In this document: positions 25,076 to 34,847 of the stretch, piece by piece
Layout: each line of letters starts with the position of its first letter
Numbering within the stretch: the stretch's first letter is position 1
DNA from: Streptomyces rhizosphaerihabitans
GTDB lineage: Bacteria; Actinomycetota; Actinomycetes; Streptomycetales; Streptomycetaceae
Direction: 5' to 3'
DNA length: 64,000 nt
NCBI RefSeq assembly: GCF_025399795.1
Contig: NZ_JAODTZ010000030.1
Span: 59,791-123,790, forward strand
The notes under the pieces: generated by a model
Told to the model about the DNA's origin: nothing
Databases searched by the model: none
Seen by the model: the letters and a program-made list of their open reading frames with translations, nothing else
Made by a program: the position numbers and the translations under genes

Positions 25076-26614
25076 GTGATTGATTCCGTAGTGATCGTCG
25101 GCGGTGGCACCGCGGGCTGGATGACGGCGTCCTATCTGAAGGCCGCCTTCGGCGACCGCCTGGGGGTGACCCTGGTCGAGTCCGAGCAGGTGTCCCGCAT
25201 CGGTGTCGGCGAGGCCACGTTCAGCACGGTCCGGCACTTCTTCGACTACCTGGGCCTCGACGAGAGCGAATGGCTGCCGCAGTGCGCCGGCGGCTACAAG
25301 CTGGGCATCCGTTTCGAGAACTGGCGGGCCCCCGGCCACCACTTCTACCACCCCTTCGAGCGGCTCCGGTCCGTCGACGGGTTCTCCCTCGCGGACTGGT
25401 GGCTGCGGATCGGCGACCACAGTCGGCCGTTCGACCGGCAGTGCTTCATCACTTCGGCGCTGTGCGAGGCCAAGAGCTCGCCCCGGCTGATGGACGGCTC
25501 CATGTTCTCCACGGAGCTGGACGGTTCGCTGGGCCGCTCGACGCTGGAGGAGCAGCGCGCCCAGTTCCCGTACGCGTACCACTTCGACGCCGATCTGGTG
25601 GCGAAGTTCCTCGCCAAGTACAGCACCGACCGCGGTGTGCGGCACGTGACCGACGATGTGGTGGAGGTCGGCCAGGACGAGCGCGGCTGGCTCAGCCATG
25701 TCACGACCAAGGAGCACGGCCGGATCGAGGGCGATCTGTTCGTCGACTGCACGGGGTTCCGAGGACTGCTGATCAACAAGACCCTGGACGAGACCTTCGA
25801 GTCGTTCCAGGACGTTCTGCCGAACAACCGCGCCGTGGCGCTGCGGGTACCCCGTGAAGAAGCCACGGAGATGAACCCGTACACCACGGCGACGGCGATG
25901 GAGGCGGGCTGGATCTGGACGATCCCGCTCTTCCGGCGCAACGGCAACGGCTACGTCTACTCGGACGAGTACATCACGCCGGACGAGGCCGAGCAGACAC
26001 TGCGGAACTTCGCCGCCCCCGGCCGGGACGACCTGGAGGCGAACCACATCCGGATGCGGATCGGCCGCAACCAGCGGTCGTGGGTGAAGAACTGCGTCGC
26101 GATCGGCCTGTCGAGTGCCTTCGTCGAGCCGCTGGAGTCCACCGGCATCTTCTTCATCCAGCACGGCATCGAGCAGCTGGTGAAGCACTTCCCGGACAAG
26201 CGCTGGGACCCGCGGCTGGCGGCCGACTACAACGACCGGGTCGCGCATGTCGTCGACGGCGTCAAGGAGTTCCTGGTGCTGCACTACGCGGCGGCCGCGC
26301 GGGACGACACGCCGTACTGGAAGGAGGCCAAGGTCCGTGCGATGCCCGAGGGGCTCAAGGAGCGGCTGGCGTCCGCCCGTTCGCACCTGCTGGACGAGGA
26401 GTCCATCTATCCGCGCTACCACGGCTTCGAGTCGTACTCGTGGAACGCGATGCTCATGGGTCTGGGATCCGAGCCCGAGAGGCCGCGGCCCGCGCTCGCC
26501 CACATCGACCCGGTCGGCGCCGAGCGCGAGTTCGCCCGGCTGAAGACGGAGGCCGACCAGATGGTCGCGGCGTTGCCCAGCTGCTACGACTACCTGGCCT
26601 CGCTCCACGCCTGA
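25076..26614 (+). CDS. FAD-dependent tryptophan halogenase
   Basis: The 512-residue protein has the full set of flavin halogenase marks: VIVGGGTAGWMTA at the N-terminus, GVGEATFSTVRHF, GWIWTIP (the WxWxIP motif), the catalytic Lys in GGYKLGIRFENW and FVEPLESTGIFFIQHG. Such enzymes chlorinate or brominate free tryptophan using FADH2, oxygen and halide. The start is GTG at 25076 with AGGGGA upstream. The reductase that supplies FADH2 follows directly. Regiochemistry cannot be read by eye. Confidence 0.93.
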   Translation: MIDSVVIVGGGTAGWMTASYLKAAFGDRLGVTLVESEQVSRIGVGEATFSTVRHFFDYLGLDESEWLPQCAGGYKLGIRFENWRAPGHHFYHPFERLRSVDGFSLADWWLRIGDHSRPFDRQCFITSALCEAKSSPRLMDGSMFSTELDGSLGRSTLEEQRAQFPYAYHFDADLVAKFLAKYSTDRGVRHVTDDVVEVGQDERGWLSHVTTKEHGRIEGDLFVDCTGFRGLLINKTLDETFESFQDVLPNNRAVALRVPREEATEMNPYTTATAMEAGWIWTIPLFRRNGNGYVYSDEYITPDEAEQTLRNFAAPGRDDLEANHIRMRIGRNQRSWVKNCVAIGLSSAFVEPLESTGIFFIQHGIEQLVKHFPDKRWDPRLAADYNDRVAHVVDGVKEFLVLHYAAAARDDTPYWKEAKVRAMPEGLKERLASARSHLLDEESIYPRYHGFESYSWNAMLMGLGSEPERPRPALAHIDPVGAEREFARLKTEADQMVAALPSCYDYLASLHA

Positions 26615-26649
26615 CATTGCCGCACCGCACCGAGAGGTGAGTGAGCAAG

Positions 26650-27180
26650 GTGAGCACACACACTGTGAAAGGCTCCGCGGACGCCGGGGAGCACGACCGG
26701 TTCCGGGGCCTGATGAGATCCTTCCCGACCGGTGTCGCCGTGGTGACCGCGGTGAACCGGCACGACCGGCCGCACGGCATGACCTGTACGTCACTGAGCA
26801 GCGTCACCCTCGACCCGCCCAGCCTGCTGGTCTGTCTGAACACGGCGAGCGGCACGCTGGCAGCCATGCGCGACAGCGGTGCCTTCACCGTCAATCTGCT
26901 GCACGCCCGCGGCCGGGACGCGGCGGAGATCTTCTCCTCGCCGGTCGAGGAGCGGTTCGCGCGGGTCGGCTGGCGGCCGGCGCCGCGGCTCGGACAGCCC
27001 TGGCTCGAACAGGACGCCTTCGCGTTCGCCGAGTGCCGGCTGTCGGCCACCACCGTCGTCGGCGACCACACCGTCGTCTTCGGCGAGGTCGTCCACGTGG
27101 AGCAGAAGACGGACACACCGCTGCTGTACGGGCAGCAGCGCTTCTCCCAGTGGCCCATGGACCAGCAGGCGGCGCACTGA
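26650..27180 (+). CDS. flavin reductase (NADH:FAD/FMN, HpaC/RebF-like)
   Basis: The 176-residue protein has the flavin reductase domain: RFRGLMRSFPTGVAVVTA, GMTCTSLSSVTLDPPSLLVCL, FTVNLL and a C-terminal GDHTVVFGEV. It reduces free flavin and, from its position 35 bp after the halogenase gene, is its likely partner. The GTG at 26650 has AGGTGA at good spacing; a GTG at 26641 is possible but sits on top of that site. Confidence 0.9.
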   Translation: MSTHTVKGSADAGEHDRFRGLMRSFPTGVAVVTAVNRHDRPHGMTCTSLSSVTLDPPSLLVCLNTASGTLAAMRDSGAFTVNLLHARGRDAAEIFSSPVEERFARVGWRPAPRLGQPWLEQDAFAFAECRLSATTVVGDHTVVFGEVVHVEQKTDTPLLYGQQRFSQWPMDQQAAH

Positions 27181-27243
27181 CCGAGGCGGGATTACCCGGC
27201 CCCGCACGGCACATCGGAACCGGATCGGAAGGAGAAGACCGGG

Positions 27244-28644
27244 ATGACCAAGAACCGCGCCTCCCTCGCGGATACGAACCACCCCGTCGGCGTGCGCGTG
27301 CGCATGGTCCTGGGACTGCTCGTCCTCGTCACCGCGTGCGCCGTGTGGGGGCCGGGGCTGTTGCAGGGAGCGGAGGGCAGCGGTGTCAGCAGCAAGCCCG
27401 CTCGCTTCCTGCTCGCGGCCGCCGCCGTCCTCGGCGCGAGCCATCTGCTGGGTGCCCTGATGCGGCGCTGGCGCCAGCCGGCGGTGATCGGCGAGATTCT
27501 GGGCGGGCTGCTGATGGGCCCGTCCGTCCTGGGGCTGGTGTGGCCGGATGCCACGGCCTGGCTGTTCCCGGCGGAGGTGCTGGCTCCGCTCGGACTCGCC
27601 GCCCAGCTGGGGCTCGTCCTGTTCATGTTCCTGCTCGGCAGCGAGCTTCGCACCGACCAGGTGACGAGACCGGGCTCCACCGGAGTGGTCGTGCTGGGTG
27701 CGATGGGTGTTCCCTTCGTGGCCGGTGCCGGAATCGCGCTCTTCGCGGCGGAGAAGCTCACCGGCGGGGCCGGGCACTCCACCGCGAGTGTGCTCTTCTT
27801 CGGCCTCGCCCTTTCCATCACCGCATTGCCCGTGCTCGCCCGCATCCTGGTCGACCTGGAACTCGCGAAGAGCCGAGTGGGAGTGTCCGCCCTGGCGGCG
27901 GCCGCTACGGGTGACGGAGCGGCGTGGACGGTACTCGCGCTGATCCTGGCGAACACCGGGCTGAGCGGGTTCACCAGCGCTTGGACGACCCCGTGCCTCG
28001 CGGTGGCGCTGGTGCTGGTCACCGTGTTCTGTGTGAAGCCGGCGCTCGCCGCGCTGGAGCGGCGGGTCCGCGACAACGGCCCTGTGCTGCTGGCGGTCCT
28101 GGTGGTCGGCGCGCTGTCCTACGCCGCCGTCACCGAGCTCATCGGGCTGCACGCCGCCGTCGGCGCGTTCCTGTTCGGGGCGGCCGCGCCGAGGGGGTCC
28201 AAGGCCGTGGAGCGCACCGGCCTGCGCCTGCGCGGCTTCGTGGTGACCGTCATGCTGCCGCTGTTCTTCGCCCAGATCGGGCTGAGCACCTCGGTGGCCC
28301 TACTCGGCTCCGACCTGGGCAGCTGGCTGTTGCTGGCCGTCGTCCTCGTCGCGGCGGTCGGCAGCAAGGTCGTGGGTGCGGGGGCGGCCGCCCGGCTCAC
28401 CGGCATGAGCGGTCCGGAGGCACTGCGCTTCGGGTTCCTCATGAACTGCCGGGGTGTCACCGAACTCGTCGTGGCCAGCATTGGACTTCAGTACGGGCTG
28501 GTGAGCGAGGTCGGGTTCACGATCCTCGTGCTCGTCGCGATCGTCACCACCGCGGTGACCGGCCCCTTGCTGCGCGTACTGGCCGCCCGGGAGGCCGCCC
28601 GCGCATCCTCCGCGGCACGCGAGCCCGAGTGCCTGACGCTCTGA
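27244..28644 (+). CDS. CPA2-family cation/proton antiporter, copy 2
   Basis: The 466-residue polytopic membrane protein has RWRQPAVIGEILGGLLMGPSVL, LVLFMFLLGSELRTD, ALSITALPVLARIL and LMNCRGVTELVVASIG, all CPA2 marks shared with the copies at 9152 and 46713. An extra N-terminal hydrophobic segment (MVLGLLVLVTACAVW) precedes the core. It follows the reductase by 63 bp and probably belongs to the same transcript. Confidence 0.86.
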   Translation: MTKNRASLADTNHPVGVRVRMVLGLLVLVTACAVWGPGLLQGAEGSGVSSKPARFLLAAAAVLGASHLLGALMRRWRQPAVIGEILGGLLMGPSVLGLVWPDATAWLFPAEVLAPLGLAAQLGLVLFMFLLGSELRTDQVTRPGSTGVVVLGAMGVPFVAGAGIALFAAEKLTGGAGHSTASVLFFGLALSITALPVLARILVDLELAKSRVGVSALAAAATGDGAAWTVLALILANTGLSGFTSAWTTPCLAVALVLVTVFCVKPALAALERRVRDNGPVLLAVLVVGALSYAAVTELIGLHAAVGAFLFGAAAPRGSKAVERTGLRLRGFVVTVMLPLFFAQIGLSTSVALLGSDLGSWLLLAVVLVAAVGSKVVGAGAAARLTGMSGPEALRFGFLMNCRGVTELVVASIGLQYGLVSEVGFTILVLVAIVTTAVTGPLLRVLAAREAARASSAAREPECLTL

Positions 28645-28711
28645 CATCCCCGCCTGGCCCCTCTCGCCCGCACACCCGTCCATCCGCCCGACTTCCAGAA
28701 GGAGAGCCCAG

Positions 28712-29608
28712 TTGACAGCCATCACCACCACCCCCGCGACGACCGGCCGCCCTGCCGCCGAGGCCGGGTCCGGTCCCGTCCTCGGTGGCTGGAGCGGGGA
28801 CGCGGACTACTTCCGGTTCCAGGAGCACCAGGGCTACCAGCCGCAGGCCGTGATGGACGTGCTGCACGGCAGGGTTCTCGGAGCCGTGTTCCGGGGCATG
28901 GTCCCGGCCGGTGTCTGCACCGAACTGGCCGAGCGTTTCTGGCAGAACGACGAGGCTCGCAGCCGCGACGGCGAGGCCCCCGTCCGGTACATCGGCGCGT
29001 ACCACTACCACAAGACCACCGAGACCTACCTCGATGAGTGTGCGGAGATCGAGACCGCTCTCGACGACGTCCTGGCCGTCAAAGGCGACCCGCTCGCCGC
29101 GTTCTACGACGGCCTCGCCGGTGCTCTGGCAGCCGAGGAGGGTACCGTCCGGCGGGCTGCTCACCAGGGCCGCCAGGCCTGCCGGGGCGTGCTGCGCTCC
29201 TGGTTCGGCCGCGGGGAGTACGCGCTGCTGCCGCACGAGGACCGCGGCCAGTGCCGTGAGCCGCAGCAGGCGGACTTCGAGATCCAGGGCGCCCTCGACC
29301 ACCAGATCTGCGCCCTCAACATCTGCCTGGAGAACGGGGCCGGAGGCCGCCTCGGCGTGTGGAACATCCAGCCCGACGAGGACAGCAAGCGCCGGCTGGG
29401 CACCGAGTACACAGGCTCGCCATACCCCATCGAGACGCTGGACGGCGTCCAAAGCACCTGGCTGACCATCAACCCGGGCGACGTCTACATCTTCAACGGC
29501 TCGCATGTTCACGCCGTGGAGCCGAGTGCCGCGCCCGGGGTCCACCGCACCACGCTGTCCGGGCTGTTCGCGTTCATCGACGACACGACGGTGGTCTCCT
29601 GGACATGA
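28712..29608 (+). CDS. Fe(II)/2-oxoglutarate-dependent oxygenase
   Basis: The 298-residue protein has YALLPHEDRGQC with an HxD iron motif and FNGSHVHAVEP with the distal His. An Arg in HRTTLSGLFAFIDD follows for 2-oxoglutarate. INPGDVYIFNG is the usual strand before the distal His. With HxD intact it should hydroxylate or desaturate rather than halogenate. The start is TTG with AAGGAGAG upstream. The coupled downstream gene is an amino-acid permease, so an amino-acid substrate is a fair guess. Confidence 0.78.
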   Translation: MTAITTTPATTGRPAAEAGSGPVLGGWSGDADYFRFQEHQGYQPQAVMDVLHGRVLGAVFRGMVPAGVCTELAERFWQNDEARSRDGEAPVRYIGAYHYHKTTETYLDECAEIETALDDVLAVKGDPLAAFYDGLAGALAAEEGTVRRAAHQGRQACRGVLRSWFGRGEYALLPHEDRGQCREPQQADFEIQGALDHQICALNICLENGAGGRLGVWNIQPDEDSKRRLGTEYTGSPYPIETLDGVQSTWLTINPGDVYIFNGSHVHAVEPSAAPGVHRTTLSGLFAFIDDTTVVSWT

Positions 29609-31017
29609 GCGTTCACTCACCTGTCGACGGCCGCCCGGCGGCCGTCCCAGCCGAAACCCCCGAGACCGGTGGACTGCGCCGGTCCCTGTCCGGTCGCCAG
29701 ATCGGCATGATCTCCATCGGCGGCACCATCGGCACCGGCCTCTTCCTCGGCTCGGGGCTGGCCATCTCGCTGGCCGGCCCGGCGGTCCTGGTGGCGTACG
29801 CGGCCGGAGCCATCGTCGCGGTCCTCCTCGCCTACGCCCTTGCCGAAATGACGGTGGAGCACCCGGAGGCCGGTGGATTCGGCGCTGTCACCCGCCGCTA
29901 CCTGGGTCCCCTCGCGGGCTTCGTCCAGCGGTGGATCTACTGGACGACGCAGGTGATCATCAGCGGCAGTGAGGTAGTCGCGGTGGGCCTGTACGTCCGC
30001 TACTGGTGGCCCCAGCTCCCGCTGTGGACGGCGGTGACCGCGTTCGGTCTGCTCATCCTCGCCGTGAATCTCGCCTCGGTACGGCTGTTCGGCGAGGTGG
30101 AGTACTGGTCGGCGATGATCAAGGTGACGACCATCGTGGTCTTCATCGTCTGCGGCCTCGCCTACGTGTTCCTCGGCCTTCCGGGGCACCCGGCGACCGG
30201 CGTGTCCGCTTGGACCGCCGACGGCGGCTTCGCGCCGCATGGAGTCACCGGTGTCGTGCTCGCCCTGGCCGTCGTCACCCTGAGCTACGGCGGGGTGGAG
30301 GCCTTCGCACTGAGCGCCGCCGAGTCCCGCGATCCGGCCAGAGACCTGCCGCGCGCCGCCCGTGGAACCGTGGCCCGGCTGGTGCTGTTCTACCTGCTGT
30401 CCACGGCCGTCCTGGTGTCCATCGTGCCGTGGCGGGAGACAGCGGGCGCCGACGGCATCAAGCAGAGCCCGTTCGTACGGCTCTTCGATGTGGCCGGTGT
30501 GCCGGCCGCCGCCGGGCTGATGAACTTCGTCGTCCTCACCGCCGCGCTGTCCGCTGCCAACTCCCAGCTCTACATCGCCTCCCGCACCATGTTCTCGCTC
30601 TCCCGTGACAAGTGCGCTCCGGCCGCTCTGGGCCGGGTCGGGAGGCAGGGCAGCCCCGTCAATGCCGTGCTGGCCTCCACCGCCGGGCTCGCCCTCGCGG
30701 GCGTGGTCTCGGCGGTCTCGCCCGACGACGCGTTCCCGCTGCTGCTCGGGATCGGCCTCTTCGGCGGCATGGCCACCTGGCTGATCATCTTCGCCAGCCA
30801 TCTCGCGTTCCGGCGCAGGAGGGCCTCAGCCGGGCTGGGACGGGCAACCGTCAGCCTTCCGGGCGCGCCGTTCACCACTGTCGCGGCGATGCTCTTCGTC
30901 GTCGGGGTCCTGGTGGCCTCCGCCTTCACCGGTCCCTTCGCCATCGCCTGGAAGGTCGGTCTGCCCTTCCTCGTCCTCCTGGCCGTCCTCCACCCGCTCG
31001 TACGAAGGAAGAAGTGA
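29605..31017 (+). CDS. APC-superfamily amino-acid permease
   Basis: The 470-residue protein has 12 predicted membrane segments. The APC hallmark in the first segment is MISIGGTIGTGLFLGSG, with the consensus GPAVLVAYAAGAIV and YALAEMTVEHPEAGGFG in the second. LSYGGVEAFALSAAESRDPARDLP is also typical of GABA/aromatic amino-acid permeases. The start overlaps the oxygenase stop codon (ATGA). It may import a precursor amino acid or export the product. Confidence 0.88.
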   Translation: MSVHSPVDGRPAAVPAETPETGGLRRSLSGRQIGMISIGGTIGTGLFLGSGLAISLAGPAVLVAYAAGAIVAVLLAYALAEMTVEHPEAGGFGAVTRRYLGPLAGFVQRWIYWTTQVIISGSEVVAVGLYVRYWWPQLPLWTAVTAFGLLILAVNLASVRLFGEVEYWSAMIKVTTIVVFIVCGLAYVFLGLPGHPATGVSAWTADGGFAPHGVTGVVLALAVVTLSYGGVEAFALSAAESRDPARDLPRAARGTVARLVLFYLLSTAVLVSIVPWRETAGADGIKQSPFVRLFDVAGVPAAAGLMNFVVLTAALSAANSQLYIASRTMFSLSRDKCAPAALGRVGRQGSPVNAVLASTAGLALAGVVSAVSPDDAFPLLLGIGLFGGMATWLIIFASHLAFRRRRASAGLGRATVSLPGAPFTTVAAMLFVVGVLVASAFTGPFAIAWKVGLPFLVLLAVLHPLVRRKK

Positions 31018-31023
31018 CCGACC

Positions 31024-32289
31024 ATGGCCCAGAGCAGAGTCGTCGTCATCGTCGACGCCTACTCCACCCAGCGTTATCTCGCCCCCCTGTTCAAGGAACG
31101 CGGTTACACCTGCGTCCACGTCCAGAGCACCCCGGTGATCCCGCCGCTGGTCCGGCACACCTTCATCGAGGAGAACTTCACCGCCAACATCGTGCACGCG
31201 GGTGATGTCGACGCCACCCTCCGGGCACTCGCCGAGATCCGGCCGGAAGTACTGATCCCCGGCATGGAGAGCGGTGTCGAACTGGCCGACACACTCGCCG
31301 AGTCGCTCGGGCTGCGCTCCAACGGCACCGCTCTCAGCCCGGCCCGGCGCGACAAGTACCGCATGGTCGAGGCAGTGCGGGCGGCCGGTGTGCCGGCCGC
31401 CGAGCAGGTCCGCGCCGCCCGGTGGGACGAGATCGTCGAGTGGTACGCCGCGATCGGCGGCGGCCGGGTCGTCCTCAAGCCGCTCAAGAGCTCGGGCAAC
31501 GACGGCGTGGCCTTCTGCGACACCGAGGAGGAGCTGGCGGCTGCCTTCCGCGCGGTCGTCGGCCGGCGCAGCGCCCTGGACCTGCTCAACGACGCGGTCG
31601 TCGTTCAGGAGTACCTGGAGGGCGTCGAGTACTACGTCAACTCGGTGAGTCTGGACGGCGTCCACTACGCCTGCGACATCTGGAAGACCCAGCACCTCAA
31701 CGTCAACGGTGTCCGCGACCTTCTCGGCGGTTCCCAGCTGCTGCCCAGCACCGGCCCGGAGCAGTCGGTGCTGACGGAGTACGCCTTCTCGGTCCTGGAC
31801 GCCCTCGGCATCCGCAACGGACCAGCGCACACCGAGCTGAAACTCACCCCGAAGGGCCCGCGCCTGGTTGAGACGGGCGCCCGCATATGCGGCGCTGACC
31901 TGCCCGTGCTCACCGGCAAGGCGATCGGCGCGAGCCAGTTGGAATGGACCGTCGACGCCTACCTGGATCCCGACGGGTTCAAGGAGCGGGCCACCCGGCC
32001 GTACGAGATCCAGCGGCACGCCGTCTGCGTCAACATGATCGCCCCCGCTTCCGGGACCCTGCGGTCGCTGCCGCGGATGGACGAACTCCGCGGTCTGGAG
32101 AGCTACCACGACGTGCTGATGCGCGTGCGGCCGGGCGCCCCGGTCGCCCGCACCGTCAACGACTTCAGCTACCCGATGCTTGTCCACCTGCTGCACGAGG
32201 TGGAGGGCTACGTCCTACGTGACTACACGACCGCACGCTACCTGGACGGTGCCGGCTTCTACGAACTCGAACACGCAACCGCTCACTGA
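31024..32289 (+). CDS. ATP-grasp carboxylate-amine ligase 1
   Basis: The 421-residue protein has an ATP-grasp core of the biotin-carboxylase/L-amino-acid-ligase type: VVLKPLKSSGNDGV (ATP-binding Lys), VVVQEYLEGVEYYVNSVS (adenine contact and glycine-free loop) and HTELKLTPKGPRLVETGARICG (Mg-binding Glu residues). Such enzymes form peptide bonds through acyl phosphates. It is the first of three neighbouring paralogues, which suggests stepwise assembly of a small peptide or amide. Confidence 0.85.
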   Translation: MAQSRVVVIVDAYSTQRYLAPLFKERGYTCVHVQSTPVIPPLVRHTFIEENFTANIVHAGDVDATLRALAEIRPEVLIPGMESGVELADTLAESLGLRSNGTALSPARRDKYRMVEAVRAAGVPAAEQVRAARWDEIVEWYAAIGGGRVVLKPLKSSGNDGVAFCDTEEELAAAFRAVVGRRSALDLLNDAVVVQEYLEGVEYYVNSVSLDGVHYACDIWKTQHLNVNGVRDLLGGSQLLPSTGPEQSVLTEYAFSVLDALGIRNGPAHTELKLTPKGPRLVETGARICGADLPVLTGKAIGASQLEWTVDAYLDPDGFKERATRPYEIQRHAVCVNMIAPASGTLRSLPRMDELRGLESYHDVLMRVRPGAPVARTVNDFSYPMLVHLLHEVEGYVLRDYTTARYLDGAGFYELEHATAH

Positions 32290-32319
32290 CGGCACGACGG
32301 AAAGATCTGGAGGATCCCC

Positions 32320-33588
32320 ATGGCCACGCATACTCCCGGCGACAACACAGAGCGGCCTCTGCTACTGCTGGTCGGTCCCGGGATGCAGTTGTTCCGCGAG
32401 TACCTCTTCAAGTCCATCAGCACCCGCTATCGCGTGCATCTGCTCAACACGGCCCAGCCCAGCTGGGAGGCGCCGTATCTGAGCGGGCACACCGTGGTCG
32501 CGGACATGGGCGCGGAGACGCTCACGGCGGCCGCGCAGAAGGTCGCCGCCGAGGAACCGCTGGCCGGTGTGCTGTCCTGGGACGAGGCACGGATCCTGTC
32601 GGCCGCGCACGTTGCCGCCGCCCTCGGGCTGCCGGGCGGTGACGTGGAGGCCGTCGAACGCTGTCGCGACAAGTTCCTCACCCGCGAGGCGCTCGCCGTC
32701 GCGGGAGTCCCACAGCCCATGTTCCACCTGGTGACCGATGTGCAGGAGGCACTGGCCGCCGCGGACCGCATCGGCTACCCCGTGGTCCTCAAACCGCGCA
32801 GCGCGGCGGCGAGTTATGGCGTCGTGCTGGTCGCCGACGCCGCGGAGCTGGCCGCGCGGTTCCCGTTCTCCCGGGAGGCGACGGTCCCCGACGCGCCGCG
32901 CCATGAGAGCGCCGTCCTCGTAGAGGAGTATCTCGACGCCCCGGAGATCAGCGTCGACGCCGTCGTGCACCGCGGCGAGGCCACGCCCATGTACGTGGCC
33001 CGCAAGCAGACCGGGTTCCCGCCCTACTTCGAGGAGACCGGTCACCTCCTGGATGCCGCCGACCCGCTCCTCGGCGACCCGGCCCTCCTGACCGCCCTGC
33101 GGGACACGCACCGGGCCCTCGGCTACCAGGACGGCTGGACGCACACCGAGTTCAAGCTCACCGCCGACGGGCCCAAGGTCATCGAGGTCAACGGCCGGCT
33201 CGGCGGCGACCTCATCCCGCATCTGGGTGCCCTCGCCGCCGGGAGCGACCCTGGCCTGGCCGCTGCGTCCGCCGCCTGCGGCCGTCCGCCGCACACCGCG
33301 CGCACGCGGTCTCTCGTCGCCGGCATCCGGTTCTTCTACCCGGAGGCCGACGAGACCGTGATCGACTCGGTGTCCTTCGACGAGGACGCCCTCGCACCGC
33401 TCGTCAGCTCTGCCGTTGTCGTCGCCCGGCCCGGCAGTGTCGTTTCGCCGCCGCCGAAGGGCATCACCTCTGGGCGCATAGCCTTCGCCACTGCCCTGGC
33501 CGACAGTGCGGACAAGTGCCGGGCCGCGCTGGACAGCGCCGAGTCAGCGCTGCGGGTCCGGCTCGTCCCGGCGGGAGGCTCCGCATGA
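32320..33588 (+). CDS. ATP-grasp ligase 2
   Basis: The 422-residue protein has VVLKPRSAAASYGV, AVLVEEYLDAPEISVDAVV and HTEFKLTADGPKVIEVNGRLGGDLIPHL, matching the ATP-grasp subgroup of carnosine synthase and amino-acid ligases. A GGAGGATC site lies just upstream of the ATG. Its stop codon overlaps the start of ligase 3 (ATGA). Sequence similarity to ligases 1 and 3 is confined to the motifs, so they probably have different substrates. Confidence 0.85.
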   Translation: MATHTPGDNTERPLLLLVGPGMQLFREYLFKSISTRYRVHLLNTAQPSWEAPYLSGHTVVADMGAETLTAAAQKVAAEEPLAGVLSWDEARILSAAHVAAALGLPGGDVEAVERCRDKFLTREALAVAGVPQPMFHLVTDVQEALAAADRIGYPVVLKPRSAAASYGVVLVADAAELAARFPFSREATVPDAPRHESAVLVEEYLDAPEISVDAVVHRGEATPMYVARKQTGFPPYFEETGHLLDAADPLLGDPALLTALRDTHRALGYQDGWTHTEFKLTADGPKVIEVNGRLGGDLIPHLGALAAGSDPGLAAASAACGRPPHTARTRSLVAGIRFFYPEADETVIDSVSFDEDALAPLVSSAVVVARPGSVVSPPPKGITSGRIAFATALADSADKCRAALDSAESALRVRLVPAGGSA

Positions 33589-34847
33589 CCGAGGCCACCC
33601 ATGTCGTCGTCGGGTTCGGCAACCTCGTCGCCGAACTCGACCGGCACCTCACCGGCGCCCGGCTGCTGGTGCTGGAGGAGCCGGAGATCATCGAGGCCCG
33701 CGGGGTGGCCGAGAGGGTCGCCGCGCTGCCGTCCGCCGTGGGGCTGGTGCCCGCGCCGACCCAGAGCGAGGAGGACGAGGACCTCACGGCGCTCGTCAAG
33801 GGCGTCCCCCGCCCGGACGGGGTCCGAGCCGTCATTCCCGTGAACGAGTACGCGGTCGTGGCTGCCGCCGCGCTCGCCGAGGCATGGGGCCTGCCCGGGG
33901 CCGACGTGACCGCGGCCCGCGCCTTCCGCGACAAGGCACGGCTGCGCGCGGCCGTCGCGGACACCGGCATCGGGCAGCCCGACTGGCGGCTGGTGACCGG
34001 ACCGGCTGAGGTGGAGGAGTTCCGGGCCCGGCACGGCGGCGCCTGCGTGATCAAACCGGCCAACCGCCAGGCCAGTCTCGGCGTCAGCCTGCTCTCCCCC
34101 GGCGACCCGGTCGAGGCCGCCTGGCGCAGCGCGGTCGACGTGGACGAGACCCTCACCCGCACCGGACGGGTGCCCACGGGCCGGTACCTCGCCGAACAGC
34201 GGCTGTACGGGCCCGAGGTCAGCGTGGAGGCACTCGTCCACGACGGCCGGATCGTCTTCGAGAACATCACCGCCAAGACCGTCCAGTCGGGCGCCAACCC
34301 CGTCGAACTCGGCCAGGGCGTGCCCGCCGCGTTGCCCGGCCCGGTCACCGAGGCCCTCGCCGCCGGTGTCCGCGGCCTCGTCCGGGGCACCGGCTTCCGC
34401 AGCGGAGTGCTGCACGCGGAGTGGATCCTCGTCGACGGCCGCGATCCGCACCTTGTCGAGTGCGCCGCCCGCCTGCCCGGCGACAACATCCCGCACCTCA
34501 TCGGCCTCGCCTACGGCGCCAGCCTGTTCAGCGCCTACGCCGCCGTACTGGAAGGGCACATTCCCGACCTGCCCGGCCGGCCCGTGCGCGGGGCCGCCAT
34601 CCGTTTTCTCACCGCGCCTCCCGGCATCGTGCGCGAAGTGGCGGGCCGTGACGAGACGATGCGACTGCCCGGCGCCCACGAGGTGGAGATCGACGTGGCG
34701 CCGGGCGACCGCATCGACGCGGTGACCAGTTCCTGGCAGCGGTCCGGGCAGGTGACGGCGACGGCCGGCGACGGCCCGGCCGCGGTGGCGCGTGCCGAGG
34801 AGCTGGCGGCCCGCATCCGCATCACGACCGAACGGTCACCCTCATGA
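33585..34847 (+). CDS. ATP-grasp ligase 3
   Basis: The 420-residue protein has CVIKPANRQASLGVSLL, YLAEQRLYGPEVSVEALV and VLHAEWILVDGRDPHLVECAARLPGDNIPHL. These are the Lys, hinge and Mg-site motifs of ATP-grasp ligases. It is overlapped at both ends by its neighbours, so the three-ligase-plus-exporter block is a single translational unit. Substrate unknown. Confidence 0.84.
   Translation: MTEATHVVVGFGNLVAELDRHLTGARLLVLEEPEIIEARGVAERVAALPSAVGLVPAPTQSEEDEDLTALVKGVPRPDGVRAVIPVNEYAVVAAAALAEAWGLPGADVTAARAFRDKARLRAAVADTGIGQPDWRLVTGPAEVEEFRARHGGACVIKPANRQASLGVSLLSPGDPVEAAWRSAVDVDETLTRTGRVPTGRYLAEQRLYGPEVSVEALVHDGRIVFENITAKTVQSGANPVELGQGVPAALPGPVTEALAAGVRGLVRGTGFRSGVLHAEWILVDGRDPHLVECAARLPGDNIPHLIGLAYGASLFSAYAAVLEGHIPDLPGRPVRGAAIRFLTAPPGIVREVAGRDETMRLPGAHEVEIDVAPGDRIDAVTSSWQRSGQVTATAGDGPAAVARAEELAARIRITTERSPS

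Noticed and set aside
28712..29608. BesD-like free amino-acid halogenase
   Set aside because: The motif is HED (HxD), which supplies the carboxylate ligand, so hydroxylation is the expected outcome.
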